NCBI GenBank assembly: GCA_022836915.1
Contig: CP094668.1
Coordinates: 1,674,001-1,738,000 of the forward strand
Source: Paenibacillus sp. OVF10
GTDB lineage: Bacteria > Bacillota > Bacilli > Paenibacillales > Paenibacillaceae
Reading direction: 5' to 3'
Length of the DNA stretch: 64,000 nt
Shown here: positions 38,294 to 47,909 of the stretch, piece by piece
Layout: every line of letters starts with the position of its first letter
How positions within the stretch are numbered: the stretch's first letter is position 1
Program-made: the position numbers and the translations under genes
Notes under the pieces: model-generated
Told to the model about the DNA's origin: nothing
The model's database searches: none
Seen by the model: only the letters and a program-made list of their open reading frames with translations

Positions 38294-39024
38294 ATGATCA
38301 AGTACATAAAATTGTTGGGATTGATTATCGGTATTGTGGCAGTGAATGTTCTGGCATTCTCACCCGGCTTTATCGGACTGAATTTCGGGAGGGTGCATTC
38401 ACAACTGCGTTATCCGTTACCCTGTTGTTCGGCAGTGCAATGGCACTCCTATATGGGAGTTATACCCTGCTGTTCAGGCAACCGGTAGTCCTGCCCGTGA
38501 AGCATATCGAAACACATGAAGATTATGTGGAAGCCTTATCTTTTTATAGACGCATCAAAGTCCTCGAAGAAGATATTACGCTAGGGCTGTCCCAACTTAG
38601 CCGAATGAAAAAGAAGAAAGAAACACTCCTGAATGTGCTCCATCAACGATTTGATCCCGGGGAACTGAGCTACAAGAAATTTGCTTCGGTCACAATGGAA
38701 GTGGAGAAGCTGTTGTACCTGAACATCCGCAGTGTGCTGAACCGGTTGAATGTATTTGATGAAGCTGACTATGCCAACATGATGAAATCCAAATCCGAAA
38801 GCATTCCCCAGAAGCTTTTTCAGGAAAAAACCAAGGTATACAACGATTATCTGTCTTATGTGAAGAATGCACTACACACCAATGAGGAAATTCTGCTCAA
38901 GCTGGATCAGTTGTTACTGGAGATTTCACGCCTCGACAGCTTTGAGGCGGGAGATATTGAACAGATGCCTTGTATGCAGGAGATTGATCAGTTAATCAAG
39001 CACACCAAATTATACAGACAGTGA
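38294..39024 (+). pseudogene. xpaC: XpaC-like phosphatase-family protein, frameshifted
   Basis: From ATG 38294 the first frame reads MIKYIKLLGLIIGIVAVNVL and a second membrane start before drifting; from 38390 the correct frame continues FTTALSVTLLFGSAMALLYG and then a long helical domain (about 85-243) to TGA at 39024. One extra G at 38387-38389 joins them. The result is a ~243-residue protein with two membrane segments and a cytoplasmic coiled domain, as in the XpaC family (named for 5-bromo-4-chloroindolyl phosphate hydrolysis), whose real function is unclear. It is always found near telA/yaaN, as here. First gene of a three-gene operon. Confidence 0.78.
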
Positions 39025-39036
39025 GGGGTTGCTCGT

Positions 39037-40723
39037 ATGGCGAAGAAAGGTAAGTTTTTTCATATCGATTGTAATGCTGGTACTCGTATTTGGTCTGGTC
39101 TATGCAGGGATTACACTGACGTCGAATTTTGGCAAGTCAACCACACAGGTGAGCACAGAGAATGCAGGTAAGGAACTGGGGAAACTGTACGCGGACATTG
39201 CGCCAGCGACGGCGGAACCGGTCAAAGGACAGATTGATCTCGACCCGGTCGATGTGGCAGAATCACTGCCGGATATCTCCAAATTTGCGATTGCCGTAGA
39301 GAATACAACGAATGATTACGTCGAAATCTTCTCTTCCACAGAGAAGTCAGGCAGCGGGGTAGACGGCTGGTTAACCGAAGTGGGCGAGGAGTTCAACAAA
39401 GCAAATATCACCGTTGGTGGGAAACAAGTATCGGTCAAAATCCGCAACATTGCCTCCGGTACGGCCACCGATTATATCAAGTCTGGTAAGTATATGCCGG
39501 ATGCATTCACACCTTCCAATGAACTATGGGGCGAGATGGTTGAGGCCAGTGGAGTGAAGACAGAGATGGTATCCGAGCGACTGGTCGGGAATGTTCCTGG
39601 TATTGTCATCTCCAAAGCCAAATATGATGCACTGGTTGATACGTATGGCTCCGTTAATGTAAAAACCGTGACAGAAGCCATTGCGAACAATGAACTCGCG
39701 ATGGGATATACCGATCCATTTGCCAGCTCCACAGGACTGAATTTCCTGGTGACTGCACTGAATACGTATGACAGTGCCAATCCACTCGGCGAGAAGGCCA
39801 TTGAAGGGTTCGAAAAATTCCAGACGAATGTACCGTTTACAGCGTCGACAACCATTCAGATGCGGGAAGCTGCCAAGTCCGGCAGACTGGATGCCTTTGT
39901 ACTCGAATACCAGACGTATGTGAATACCGCCGATCTGAAGAGTGGTTACGTCTTTACACCATTTGGCGTGAGACATGACAGCCCGCTGTATGCATTGGGA
40001 CAATTGCCGCAGAACAAACAAGAGATTATCCAGAAGTTTGCGGAATTCGTAACCCAGGCGAAGTACCAACAATCGGCGGAGGAGTTCGGTTTCAATGGGT
40101 TACAGGATTACAAATCCGAGCTGGCTACTGTGGATGGCGGCACGTTGTTGTCTGCACAGAAAGTATGGAAAGAGAAGAAGAATGGCAGTAAACCTATTGC
40201 TGCCGTGTTCGTGACGGACGTGTCCGGAAGCATGGACGGCGAACCGCTTAACCGACTGAAGGAGTCTTTGCGCAAAGGTCAGAAGTACCTGGGCACCGAG
40301 AACAGTATTGGATTAGTTTCTTACTCCAGTGGCGTAACCGTGAATCTGCCGATTGCCAAGTATGATACGAACCAGCAGTCCATGTTTGTTGGAACAGTGG
40401 ATAGTCTGCAAGCTGGCGGCGGTACGGCGACCTTTGATGGAATCGTGGTGGCAATGAAGATGCTGGAAGATTATATGGCTGCTAATCCGAACGTGAAGCC
40501 GCTGATCTTTGTGCTAAGTGATGGCGAGACCAACGAAGGTCATACCCTGAAGGATATCCGGGATCTGGTCGAAACGTACAAAGTACCAATCTATACGATT
40601 GGATACAACGCGGACATCAAAGCTTTGGAGAGCATCTCCAGTATTAACGAAGCAGCAAGCATCAATGCCGATACCGACGATGTCGTGTACAAGATTGGTA
40701 ACCTGTTTAACGTACAGATGTAA
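39037..40723 (+). CDS. Membrane-anchored VWA protein with solute-binding-like domain
   Basis: About 562 residues. ATG 39037 has GAGGGG eight bases upstream and gives MAKKGKFF, but the six-T run at 39055-39060 is one base too long (or two short) for the frame that continues ISIVMLVLVFGLVYAGITL; a TTG at 39029 opens that frame but has no site. After the membrane helix, residues about 60-370 resemble an extracellular solute-binding fold (SGKYMPDAFTPSNELWGEMVEA, LNFLVTALN). Residues about 380-560 are a von Willebrand A domain with a complete metal site: DVSGSMDG, a Thr in GGGTATFDG and Asp in LSDGETNEG. It lies outside the cell and probably binds a ligand in a metal-dependent way. Middle gene of the xpaC-telA operon. 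Confidence 0.78.
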
Positions 40724-40741
40724 TCTAAAGGGGAACTGTAG

Positions 40742-41881
40742 ATGTCATTTTCAATGGAAATACCGAGCCAGAAGGAAATTCAGAAGGTGATCGAAGAAGA
40801 GGTAAAACCCGTGCCCGCAGAGGTCGCGGAGCTTCAACAAGTGGCAAATGCCAACGTAGAGATGATCATGACACTGGATCTCGAATCCTTGGAGAAGCGC
40901 AAAGAGATTTTGCAATCCATAGACGGCTTTGGCATGAACACGATGAGATCCTCTTCTGAGAAAAACGCCTTGCTTCAAGTCTCCGTTGGACATCTGTCCA
41001 AGACGGGAGACGAGGGCGGTCAGGTCGCCAAAGGCTTGACCGAGCTGCATATGCAATTGAAGGATCTCGACCCAAGCGTGGTCGACTTTGCGAAGACCGG
41101 CTTCCTTGGGAAATTGTTCAATCCGCTTCGCGCCTATTTCCTGAAATACCAGAAGGCTGACGCAGTCATTGCTGACATCGTAACCTCTTTGGATAAAGGC
41201 AGATCCACCCTTCGTAACGATAATACAACGCTGGAGATTGAACAACAGAACTTGCGAGAACTCACCAAGCGACTGCAAAAGGAAATTCAGCTTGGTGTGC
41301 TCATGGATGAGTCCATCGACGCGCAGATTGAAGCGGCCAAGGTTCGCAATGAGGACCCCGAGAAAGTCCGCTTTATTACGGAAGAAGTATTATTCCCGCT
41401 TCGTCAGCGGGTGATGGATCTACAGCAGATGTTAGTGGTGAATCAGCAGGGCATCATGGCGATTGAAGTGGTGATTCGCAACAACAAGGAACTGATCCGA
41501 GGCGTAGACCGTGCGAAGAATGTAACGATCTCGGCATTGAAAATTGCCGTTACTGTAGCGAGTGCTTTGTATAACCAGAAGATTGTATTGCAGAAAATTG
41601 AATTGCTGAACCAGACAACCAACGATCTGATCGCCGGAACATCCAAGATGCTCAAGGATCAGGGCATTGCCATCCAGAAGCAGGCATATGAAGCCAGCAT
41701 CTCCGTGGATACGATGAAACAGGCGTTTACCGATGTGTTGTCAGCACTCGATTCAATTAGTCTTTATAAACAGGAAGCTCTGCCAAGAATGCGCGAGACG
41801 ATTAACCAGTTCCGTGAACTTGCGGATACCGGAGAGCAGCAGATTCAACGCTTGGAGAAGGGGCAGAAGCTGGGGTTGTAA
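40742..41881 (+). CDS. telA: Toxic anion resistance protein, TelA/YaaN family
   Basis: 379 residues from ATG 40742, 18 bases after the VWA gene. Predicted to be almost wholly helical with long coiled coils; the stretch LGKLFNPLRAYFLKYQKADAVIADIVTSLDKG (about 118-149) and DLQQMLVVNQQGIMAIEVVIRNNKELIRGVDRAKNVT are the conserved blocks of the TelA family, linked to tellurite and other anion/antibiotic stress. Length is normal. Together with XpaC it forms a common Bacillus pair; the VWA gene between them is the unusual part. A terminator follows at 41918. Confidence 0.9.
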   Translation: MSFSMEIPSQKEIQKVIEEEVKPVPAEVAELQQVANANVEMIMTLDLESLEKRKEILQSIDGFGMNTMRSSSEKNALLQVSVGHLSKTGDEGGQVAKGLTELHMQLKDLDPSVVDFAKTGFLGKLFNPLRAYFLKYQKADAVIADIVTSLDKGRSTLRNDNTTLEIEQQNLRELTKRLQKEIQLGVLMDESIDAQIEAAKVRNEDPEKVRFITEEVLFPLRQRVMDLQQMLVVNQQGIMAIEVVIRNNKELIRGVDRAKNVTISALKIAVTVASALYNQKIVLQKIELLNQTTNDLIAGTSKMLKDQGIAIQKQAYEASISVDTMKQAFTDVLSALDSISLYKQEALPRMRETINQFRELADTGEQQIQRLEKGQKLGL

Positions 41882-41917
41882 TGAGCAGATTAAGCCCAAG
41901 GACATAATCTGTCGGAA

Positions 41918-41941
41918 AAGACTCCCACGGAGTCTTTTTTG
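41918..41941 (+). terminator. Rho-independent terminator
   Basis: AAAAGACTCC CAC GGAGTCTTTTTT, directly after telA. Confidence 0.92.
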
Positions 41942-42158
41942 ATATAAGCTTTGCTTAATTCATGGCATTGCTCCCGGGTACTGAAAATTCGACGAACAGA
42001 ATCATTCCGATCTACCTTTTGCTGATGGGGAGCTGCTTAGTGTTTTAATCCAACCATTGATGGAATCTCCATATACAATTATAGCCAATTGAATTAAAAT
42101 TAAAGAGGTTTGTAGTCGGGGAGTTGGACTAACTATATACAGGAAATAGAGGGATACA

Positions 42159-42923
42159 ATGAAGGGTCAGAAGGTTTTTGCCATACTGCTGGGGGCGTCT
42201 GTTGTATTGAGCGGTTGTGGCGGGATTGAGATTACCATTAAGGAAGAAGGGAAGAGCCAAGAATTACAGGAGACAACCAAACCAGTTGTACAGTCAGATG
42301 TAGTTCAAGGCGGAGAGCAGGTAGAGCTAGCGGTTGACTCGAAGAGTGAAGCTCAAACGGAAGTTAACAAGGTTCAAGAAGATACGGCTCAGGGAATAGC
42401 AGTAGAGAAGCCTAAGGAAGAAGCTAGCTACGCTGTGGCTGAGACGTCAGCAGAACAAAGTATTGATTATCTGAAGCCAACGTCTTCAGAAATAAATCTG
42501 CGCGTTGCACCTAGTATCAATGCAAGATCAGTAGGTATCCTATACCAAGACGATGAAGCTGTATATTTGCACCGCAAAAATTTTGACCCCTCGGATGGTC
42601 GTACCTGGTATCAGGTAAGTATTTCGGATGGAAGCATCGGATGGGTGAGCAGTAAAGTGGTGAAGCAATCGGATGGTCGTTATTACGAAGGAAATGCGTA
42701 TTCCACATCTAAAGCGCAGTTCGTGACCGTATCGGTGGCCCATGCCAATATGCGAGATATACCTTCAATCAACGGATCTGCTGTTGCCGTTGTGGACAAA
42801 GGAGATCAATTGGAACACTGGGGCGGTTCCGTTTATGATCCATCGGATGGTCGTACGTGGTACGAAGTATGGACAAGTAGTGGGAAGTACGGATGGATTA
42901 GTGGCAAAGTAATCACTTGGTAG
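42159..42923 (+). CDS. Lipoprotein with two bacterial SH3 domains
   Basis: 254 residues. A lipobox (VVLSGC) places the lipidated Cys at residue 20. A Glu/Gln/Val-rich linker (about 25-105) follows, then two SH3_3-type repeats at about 108-170 and 185-254; each ends in the same DPSDGRTWYQV/DPSDGRTWYEV and SIGWVSSKVV/KYGWISGKVI block. These domains usually bind cell-wall peptide or carry protein contacts. The two repeats are about half alike, so they arose by duplication. It stands alone, 230 bases after telA; role unknown. Confidence 0.82.
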   Translation: MKGQKVFAILLGASVVLSGCGGIEITIKEEGKSQELQETTKPVVQSDVVQGGEQVELAVDSKSEAQTEVNKVQEDTAQGIAVEKPKEEASYAVAETSAEQSIDYLKPTSSEINLRVAPSINARSVGILYQDDEAVYLHRKNFDPSDGRTWYQVSISDGSIGWVSSKVVKQSDGRYYEGNAYSTSKAQFVTVSVAHANMRDIPSINGSAVAVVDKGDQLEHWGGSVYDPSDGRTWYEVWTSSGKYGWISGKVITW

Positions 42924-43091
42924 ACGGGAGACTAGGATTTTTATATACCAACTTTACAAGAGATACATATTAGTATTTTGCTATATTTACAAATTCTAAA
43001 CGGACCAGAGCCTGAGGAGCACCAACTTCTTTGCTGAATTTACTCACTAGGATATGAGAAATACGTATATGGAAGATACATCCGCGAACTT

Positions 43092-43134
43092 ACGGTTGAA
43101 TGCAGGGTAACCTGCCGATTCAACCGTTCTTTTT
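43092..43134. terminator. Terminator between the SH3 lipoprotein and TetR genes
   Basis: ACGGTTGAAT GCAGG / CCTGC ATTCAACCGT hairpin followed by TTTTTATTTT on the plus strand; it may serve both convergent genes. Confidence 0.85.
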
Positions 43135-43172
43135 ATTTTGACAATATGGATCAAAGGCTAAGAAGGAGACTT

Positions 43173-43771
43173 TTATACAGGGGGACGCTTTAAAGTGTTG
43201 TCAGGCTTGTAATGAATGATCTTGAACAATTCCTCGGCCATGTAGGTGGGGCTGTGCTTGAAATCTTGTCTGATCCACTCCATGATCATGCCAAATATCG
43301 CATGAGATTGGTAGCTTGCCAATATTTCATGGTTGATGTGCGGAGGAAGATGTGGTTCAGATCCTGTAAGGCCAGATCCTGAAGAACATCACAGATCATG
43401 TGCTGGAAGTTGGATGAAGCCTCAGATTTCACAACCAGTGTGTAGAATTGTGCGTGCTGGTGTACATGCTCAAATATAGTGATCGCCGAAGAGGGCATCA
43501 GATTGACTTCGAACTTTTCCTCATCCTGATAAGGTTTACGAAAAGAAGTTACCAGATCCTGAATCACATCATCGATGATTTCGTTGAACAGGTCTTCTTT
43601 GTACTGGTAATGCCTGTAGAAAGTTCCCCGATTCAAGTCGGCTCGCTGCACAATATCCGTAATCGATATTTCTTTAAAGGGATGTCTTTGCATCAAATGG
43701 ATGAGTGCATCCTTCAGTGCAGCTTTTGATTTTTTAATTCTTCGGTCCATCGAATTCATAGTTTCAGACAT
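43173..43771 (-). pseudogene. TetR/AcrR-family regulator, frameshifted near the C-terminus
   Basis: ATG 43769-43771 is preceded by GAGGAGGAAAATAG. Residues 1-60 hold the TetR helix-turn-helix (SKAALKDALIHLMQRHPFKEISITDIVQRADLNRGTFYRHYQ, described by position). The frame stops at 43286, but the usual C-terminal helices (HEILASYQSHAIFGMIMEWI, YMAEELFKIIHYKP) are in the next frame to 43173. One more base at the AA pair 43347-43348 restores a ~198-residue protein. It is divergent from an SDR gene and probably represses it. Confidence 0.78.
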
Positions 43772-43902
43772 CTATTTTCCTCCTCGCGAGTTCACTTTAT
43801 TAATTAAAGTACATTCGGGCTTATAAGTGTTGTTTAACGTACAACTGGACAAGCTTTTACTGATTGAAGTGAAACGCTATGACTTATTATACTAAGGATA
43901 GG

Positions 43903-43928
43903 AGTTAATGAACATTTGTTTGTTAACT
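43903..43928. promoter_or_regulatory. Candidate TetR operator
   Basis: AGTTAA ... TTAACT dyad (14-base gap containing GAACATTTGTTTG) in the 190-base divergent spacer, 36 bases before the SDR start. Confidence 0.4.
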
Positions 43929-43963
43929 TAGTGTAAACGAATACATGAAGGAGGATACAAAGA

Positions 43964-44722
43964 ATGAAACTTCAAGATAAAGTTGCAGTTGTTACAGGTG
44001 CTGGTTCAGGTATGGGGAAAGCAATTGCCACGTTGTACGCCCAAGAAGGCGCGAAAGTCGTGGTATCGGATATTAACGAAGAATCCGCACAAGCGGTAGT
44101 GAATGATATTAAGGCACAGGGTGGAGAAGCGATTGTCGTTCTGGCCAATGTAGCCAAGGAAGATGATGTGCAAAATCTGATCGATACAACGGTGAGCACA
44201 TATGGTACAGTAGATATTCTGATTAACAATGCGGGAATTATGGATGGCATGGAGCCGGCAGCAGATATAACGGATGAGAAGTGGGAGAGATTGTTCGCTG
44301 TGAACACAACCAGTGTGATGCGGACAACGCGTAAAGTATTGCCGATCTTCCTGGAAAAACAAAAAGGTGTTATCGTGAACATTGCTTCAGCAGGTGGATT
44401 GCACGGCGGACGTGCAGGCGCAGCCTATACAGCTTCCAAACATGCGGTCGTAGGCTTCACTAAAAATACAGGGTACATGTATGCTGAGCAAGGCATCCGC
44501 TGTAACGCGATTGCTCCAGGAGCTGTGGCAACCAACATCAGCACATCCATGGCAGGTATTAGCCATTTCGGTGCAGGGCGGCAGCAGCTTGGGATGGCAA
44601 TCAACCCACGCATCGGGACGAGCGAAGAGATCGCCAAAGTGGCCCTGTTCCTCGGATCTGACGAGTCCAGCTTCGTGAACGGAACTGTCGTTACAGCAGA
44701 TGCTGGCTGGAGCTCTTACTAA
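43964..44722 (+). CDS. Short-chain dehydrogenase/reductase
   Basis: 252 residues with GAAGGAGG upstream. Classical SDR: the cofactor loop TGAGSGMG at about 11-18, NNAG at about 88-91, catalytic Ser (NIASAGG) and the YxxxK pair in AAYTASKHAVV, and the closing GTVVTADAGWSSY. Asp in VVSDIN after the second strand suggests NAD(H) use. It reduces or oxidises an unknown alcohol/ketone. It is divergent from the TetR-family gene, which probably controls it. Confidence 0.92.
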   Translation: MKLQDKVAVVTGAGSGMGKAIATLYAQEGAKVVVSDINEESAQAVVNDIKAQGGEAIVVLANVAKEDDVQNLIDTTVSTYGTVDILINNAGIMDGMEPAADITDEKWERLFAVNTTSVMRTTRKVLPIFLEKQKGVIVNIASAGGLHGGRAGAAYTASKHAVVGFTKNTGYMYAEQGIRCNAIAPGAVATNISTSMAGISHFGAGRQQLGMAINPRIGTSEEIAKVALFLGSDESSFVNGTVVTADAGWSSY

Positions 44723-44772
44723 TCCACTCATGTGCAGTCGAGCATGGAGTACGGAAATATTGTGTGAATTAA

Positions 44773-44805
44773 GGAAGCCGCATCAGTATATGCGGCTTCT
44801 TTTTT
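44773..44805 (+). terminator. Rho-independent terminator
   Basis: GAAGCCGCAT / ATGCGGCTTC stem followed by TTTTT, after the SDR gene. Confidence 0.92.
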
Positions 44806-44856
44806 GCACCTATGCACCTTACGTACGGTGGATATCAGCATCATATTCCGGATAGG

Positions 44857-44868
44857 ACAAACGTTTGC
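44857..44868. promoter_or_regulatory. LacI-type operator, copy 1
   Basis: ACAAACGTTTGC, the same 12-base near-palindrome as the two copies before mdxE (here on the opposite strand). It lies 27 bases beyond the stop of the LacI gene, an odd place, perhaps a leftover or an auxiliary site. Confidence 0.5.
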
Positions 44869-44894
44869 ATTACTACACGAATACCCGAAATGAA

Positions 44895-45929
44895 TCAATC
44901 TGAGGGTGGCTTTGGCTTGGAAAAGAGTGAGGATTCACGCACGATTAGACGATGGGGGATAATGACCGGATTATGAAGCTGTGGTTCCCCACTAAGAATT
45001 TTTAACAATACCTGAACGGCTGTATAACCAAGCTGATAAGTCCCGATGTCGATAGAGCTTAGGGGTGGAGAAGCCAGTTCCGATAATGCAATATTGTTAA
45101 AACTGACCACACTGATATCTTCAGGTACCAGATAATGAAGCTCGGCAAGAGCTCTCAATACCCCAAAGGCCACATTGTCATCGATGACAACAATTGCGGT
45201 GGGTCTGTCCGGCAAGGACATGAACAGCGACATCGCTCTGAATCCACTTTCCTGCAGAAATTCGCCTTCCACAATCCAATCACTATCCGCATCCAGCCCG
45301 GCTTGGGCAAGCGCTTTTTGGTATCCTAACATACGATCATGCGATAACGTAATGTCCGGAGGACCGCTGACAAATCCGATTCGCGTATGTCCCTGAGCGA
45401 TTAGATGATGAGTAGCATCATAAGCGGTCTGCACATTATCGTTATCCACCATGGGGGCATCTGGATGAGCTTCACTGCGACCGATTAACACAAAAGGAAA
45501 CTTTTCCGCTTCCAAAAATGAAATGATGGGATCGTCTCGTTTGGACCCAAGCAGCAGAATGCCATCCACTCTACGGCCATGCACAAGGCGGGATATCGCA
45601 TGCAGTTCATTGTCTGATGATGTTTCAGTTGTTAGCAGCAATTCATAATTCATACGGGTGGCATGTGTAATAATACCTCGCAGCAGTTCCCCGAAAAAGT
45701 AATTCTGAAACAACTCTTCTGCAGGACGCGGAAGCATAATCCCAAGGGTATGTGTTGTTTTGGAAACCAGGCTCTTCGCGATGATGTTGGGATGGTAGTT
45801 CAATTCTTTCATGATTTGCTTCACTTTGAGAGATGTCTTGGTGCTGATTCTGGGATGGTTGGAAATCACCCGTGACACTGTAGAAGGGGAAACACCCGCC
45901 AATTTGGCAATATCCTTGATCGTAATCAT
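44895..45929 (-). CDS. malR: LacI-family regulator of maltodextrin genes (MalR-like)
   Basis: 344 residues from ATG 45927-45929 with AGAAGGG upstream; frames further out are not supported. The LacI helix-turn-helix with hinge is at 2-56 (ITIKDIAKLAGVSPSTVSRVISNHP). The sugar-binding domain follows, with HTLGIMLPRPAEELFQNYFFGELLRGI, VDGILLLGSKRDD and the final DIGTYQLGYTAVQVLLKIL. The sequence follows MalR of Bacillus-type maltose systems. It is divergent from mdxE, with two operator copies between, so it most likely represses the importer and itself until maltodextrin is present. Confidence 0.9.
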   Translation of the reverse strand: MITIKDIAKLAGVSPSTVSRVISNHPRISTKTSLKVKQIMKELNYHPNIIAKSLVSKTTHTLGIMLPRPAEELFQNYFFGELLRGIITHATRMNYELLLTTETSSDNELHAISRLVHGRRVDGILLLGSKRDDPIISFLEAEKFPFVLIGRSEAHPDAPMVDNDNVQTAYDATHHLIAQGHTRIGFVSGPPDITLSHDRMLGYQKALAQAGLDADSDWIVEGEFLQESGFRAMSLFMSLPDRPTAIVVIDDNVAFGVLRALAELHYLVPEDISVVSFNNIALSELASPPLSSIDIGTYQLGYTAVQVLLKILSGEPQLHNPVIIPHRLIVRESSLFSKPKPPSD

Positions 45930-46124
45930 GTAAAAAATCCCTTCTGAACAATCGTATAAATATTCTCCTATGGTAATCCAAAGGATACGAGAAATCAATT
46001 GCTAACTGTCGAGTAAGGGATACACGTGAAGTAAATTTAAGGAAGAAAGAGTCAGAACAAGGAAACAGGAAATTACTGTAGGTAGATGAGAGGAAATGGT
46101 TAAAATTGAGCGAATATGGCTTGT

Positions 46125-46136
46125 GCAAACGTTTGT
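46125..46136. promoter_or_regulatory. MalR operator, copy 2 (between malR and mdxE)
   Basis: GCAAACGTTTGT, inside a longer dyad TTGTGCAAACGTTTGTGCAA, in the divergent promoter region. Confidence 0.8.
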
Positions 46137-46172
46137 GCAAAGAAAGTACATTATTGTATGATGTGATTGTTA

Positions 46173-46186
46173 TTGTAGCGCTTACA
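46173..46186 (+). promoter_or_regulatory. cre-like site (possible CcpA binding)
   Basis: TTGTAGCGCTTACA agrees with the catabolite-response consensus at 12 of 14 positions, between malR and mdxE. Catabolite repression by glucose would fit the genes. Confidence 0.45.
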
Positions 46187-46261
46187 TCGTTGGATTTACA
46201 TACTTCTTGACTTTTTTACCCCTAAATATTGAACGGAGAGGTCATCTTGTCTTCCATTTGA

Positions 46262-46273
46262 GCAAACGTTTGT
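46262..46273. promoter_or_regulatory. MalR operator, copy 3 (upstream of mdxE)
   Basis: GCAAACGTTTGT, within GAGCAAACGTTTGTACAAA, about 100 bases before the mdxE start. Confidence 0.75.
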
Positions 46274-46374
46274 ACAAATGGGAATATGGGATGCAAAACC
46301 TGACAACATACGCAGACAAAAGGGTGAAAAGCGCGAACTTTGTTGGACCAAGCAGAGGGAAGGGGACATTTTAC

Positions 46375-47661
46375 ATGAGAAAATGGCAAGGGGCAACATT
46401 GTCCGTCATGATGGCTTTTACACTGGCTGCGTGCGGGGCTGGAGGCGGAAGTCCATCTCCAACTACGGCAGGTGAGAATCCGGAGGAAGTTGTAGAGCTG
46501 ACATCCGAGAACCTTCAACCGGAAGAAGGGGCGACCCTGGTGATCTGGGAGGATAAAAATCAAAGCAGCTTTATTGAGCAAAGGGTCAAAAAATTCGAAG
46601 AAAAATATGGGGTAACGGTCAAAATGGAGGAATTACCTCCAACCGATCAGGTAACCAAGCTGACGACGGATGGCCCAGCGGGTCTGGCGGCAGATGTGGT
46701 TGTTTTCCCGCATGATAAGATTGGTAGCGCTTCAGAAGCGGGACTTATTCTGCCCAATGACATATTCGAAGCAGAGACCGTAGAGAACACCAGCGACAAC
46801 GCGCTGAAGGCAGTGACGTTCAAGGATATCCTGTACGGCTATCCGTACAGCGTGGAGACCTACGCTCTTTTTTACAACAAAACATTGTATCCAGAAGCTC
46901 CGAAAAACTTCGATGAGATTATCAGTTTTGCCAAGACGTTCAATAATGTGAAGTCCAATCAGTATGCGCTGATGTGGGAATTGCAGCAATTTTACTATAA
47001 CTATGCATTCCTGGCTTCACAGGGCGGTTATATTTTCGGGGACAACGGGATGGATAGCACGGATCTCGGTCTGAATAACGAAGGAGCCCAGAAGGGTGGA
47101 CAGTTCTTGCAGACGCTGAAGTCGGAAGTACTGCCGCTTAAGATGGGTGACGTGAACTATGATATCAAAAAAGGATTATTCTCCAGCGGTAAGCTGGCTA
47201 TGGACATTAACGGTCCATGGACCATTGCCGATTATCGCAATGCAGGTATTGATTTTGGCGTTGCTCCGCTTCCGGCAATCGATGGCAACCCGATGACCTC
47301 CTTCTCAGGTGTTAAAGCCTATTATGTGAATGCATTTACACAATACCCGAATGCGTCGAAGCTCTTGGCAGCGTTCCTTTCCAATGAAGAAGCTCAGATG
47401 GAGAACTTTGACCTGAACGGTACACTTCCTGCGAACAAAAATGTAGCTGCTGATCCGAAGTTGCAAGAGGACCCAATCAATAAGGCATTCCTGGAACAGT
47501 TCAATAACTCAACACCAATGCCTTCGCTTCCTGCCATGGACAGCGTATGGGGACCAATCACGTCGGCCATTACGGATATATGGGATACCGATAAGGACGT
47601 GAAGGCATCACTGGACAATGCTGTGAAACAGATCCAGGAAAGCCTTGCTACCGTCCAATGA
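46375..47661 (+). CDS. mdxE: Maltodextrin/cyclodextrin ABC importer, solute-binding lipoprotein
   Basis: 428 residues from ATG 46375, with AGAGGGAAGGGG upstream; the 56 in-frame codons before it are leader. The lipobox TLAAC places the lipid on Cys20. The fold is MalE-like: ATLVIWEDKNQ, FEEKYGVTVKMEEL, AADVVVFPHDKIG, YPYSVETYALFYNK, KLAMDINGPWTI and the hinge near DFGVAPLPAID. It binds maltodextrins or cyclodextrins outside the membrane and delivers them to the two permease genes that follow. Controlled by MalR through the operators upstream. Confidence 0.92.
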   Translation: MRKWQGATLSVMMAFTLAACGAGGGSPSPTTAGENPEEVVELTSENLQPEEGATLVIWEDKNQSSFIEQRVKKFEEKYGVTVKMEELPPTDQVTKLTTDGPAGLAADVVVFPHDKIGSASEAGLILPNDIFEAETVENTSDNALKAVTFKDILYGYPYSVETYALFYNKTLYPEAPKNFDEIISFAKTFNNVKSNQYALMWELQQFYYNYAFLASQGGYIFGDNGMDSTDLGLNNEGAQKGGQFLQTLKSEVLPLKMGDVNYDIKKGLFSSGKLAMDINGPWTIADYRNAGIDFGVAPLPAIDGNPMTSFSGVKAYYVNAFTQYPNASKLLAAFLSNEEAQMENFDLNGTLPANKNVAADPKLQEDPINKAFLEQFNNSTPMPSLPAMDSVWGPITSAITDIWDTDKDVKASLDNAVKQIQESLATVQ

Positions 47662-47715
47662 GGACGAACGACGAATGCGAAGATATGCATAAGAACTGCA
47701 TAAATTGAACTTCAT

Positions 47716-47859
47716 ATTTACACAAAAACGGAGAGGACAGAAGGAAGCTGAAGAAGTGAAACTAAAAGCTTTCTGAAAGAAAGCTACTTCGGAAGCATAG
47801 GCTCGCCTTTATCAGCGATCGGAAGCTTATTCTGTCATCGGAGTGGTCAGTGTAAGTAC
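47716..47859 (+). repeat. Intergenic repeat family 1, copy inside the importer operon
   Basis: Begins ATTTACACAAAAACGGAG, then AGAGGACAGAA, AAAAGCTTTCTGAAAGAAAG, CGCCTTTATCAGCGATC and ends CAGTGTAAG. The central AAAATCTGG arm is missing compared with the 14.9 kb copy. Its place between mdxE and mdxF may act as a stem-loop that protects or trims the message. Confidence 0.75.
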
Positions 47860-47909
47860 ACTTTTGTTCAATGTATGCAGGTTAGCAATAGGCGGGGAGG
47901 AGAGAGCGA

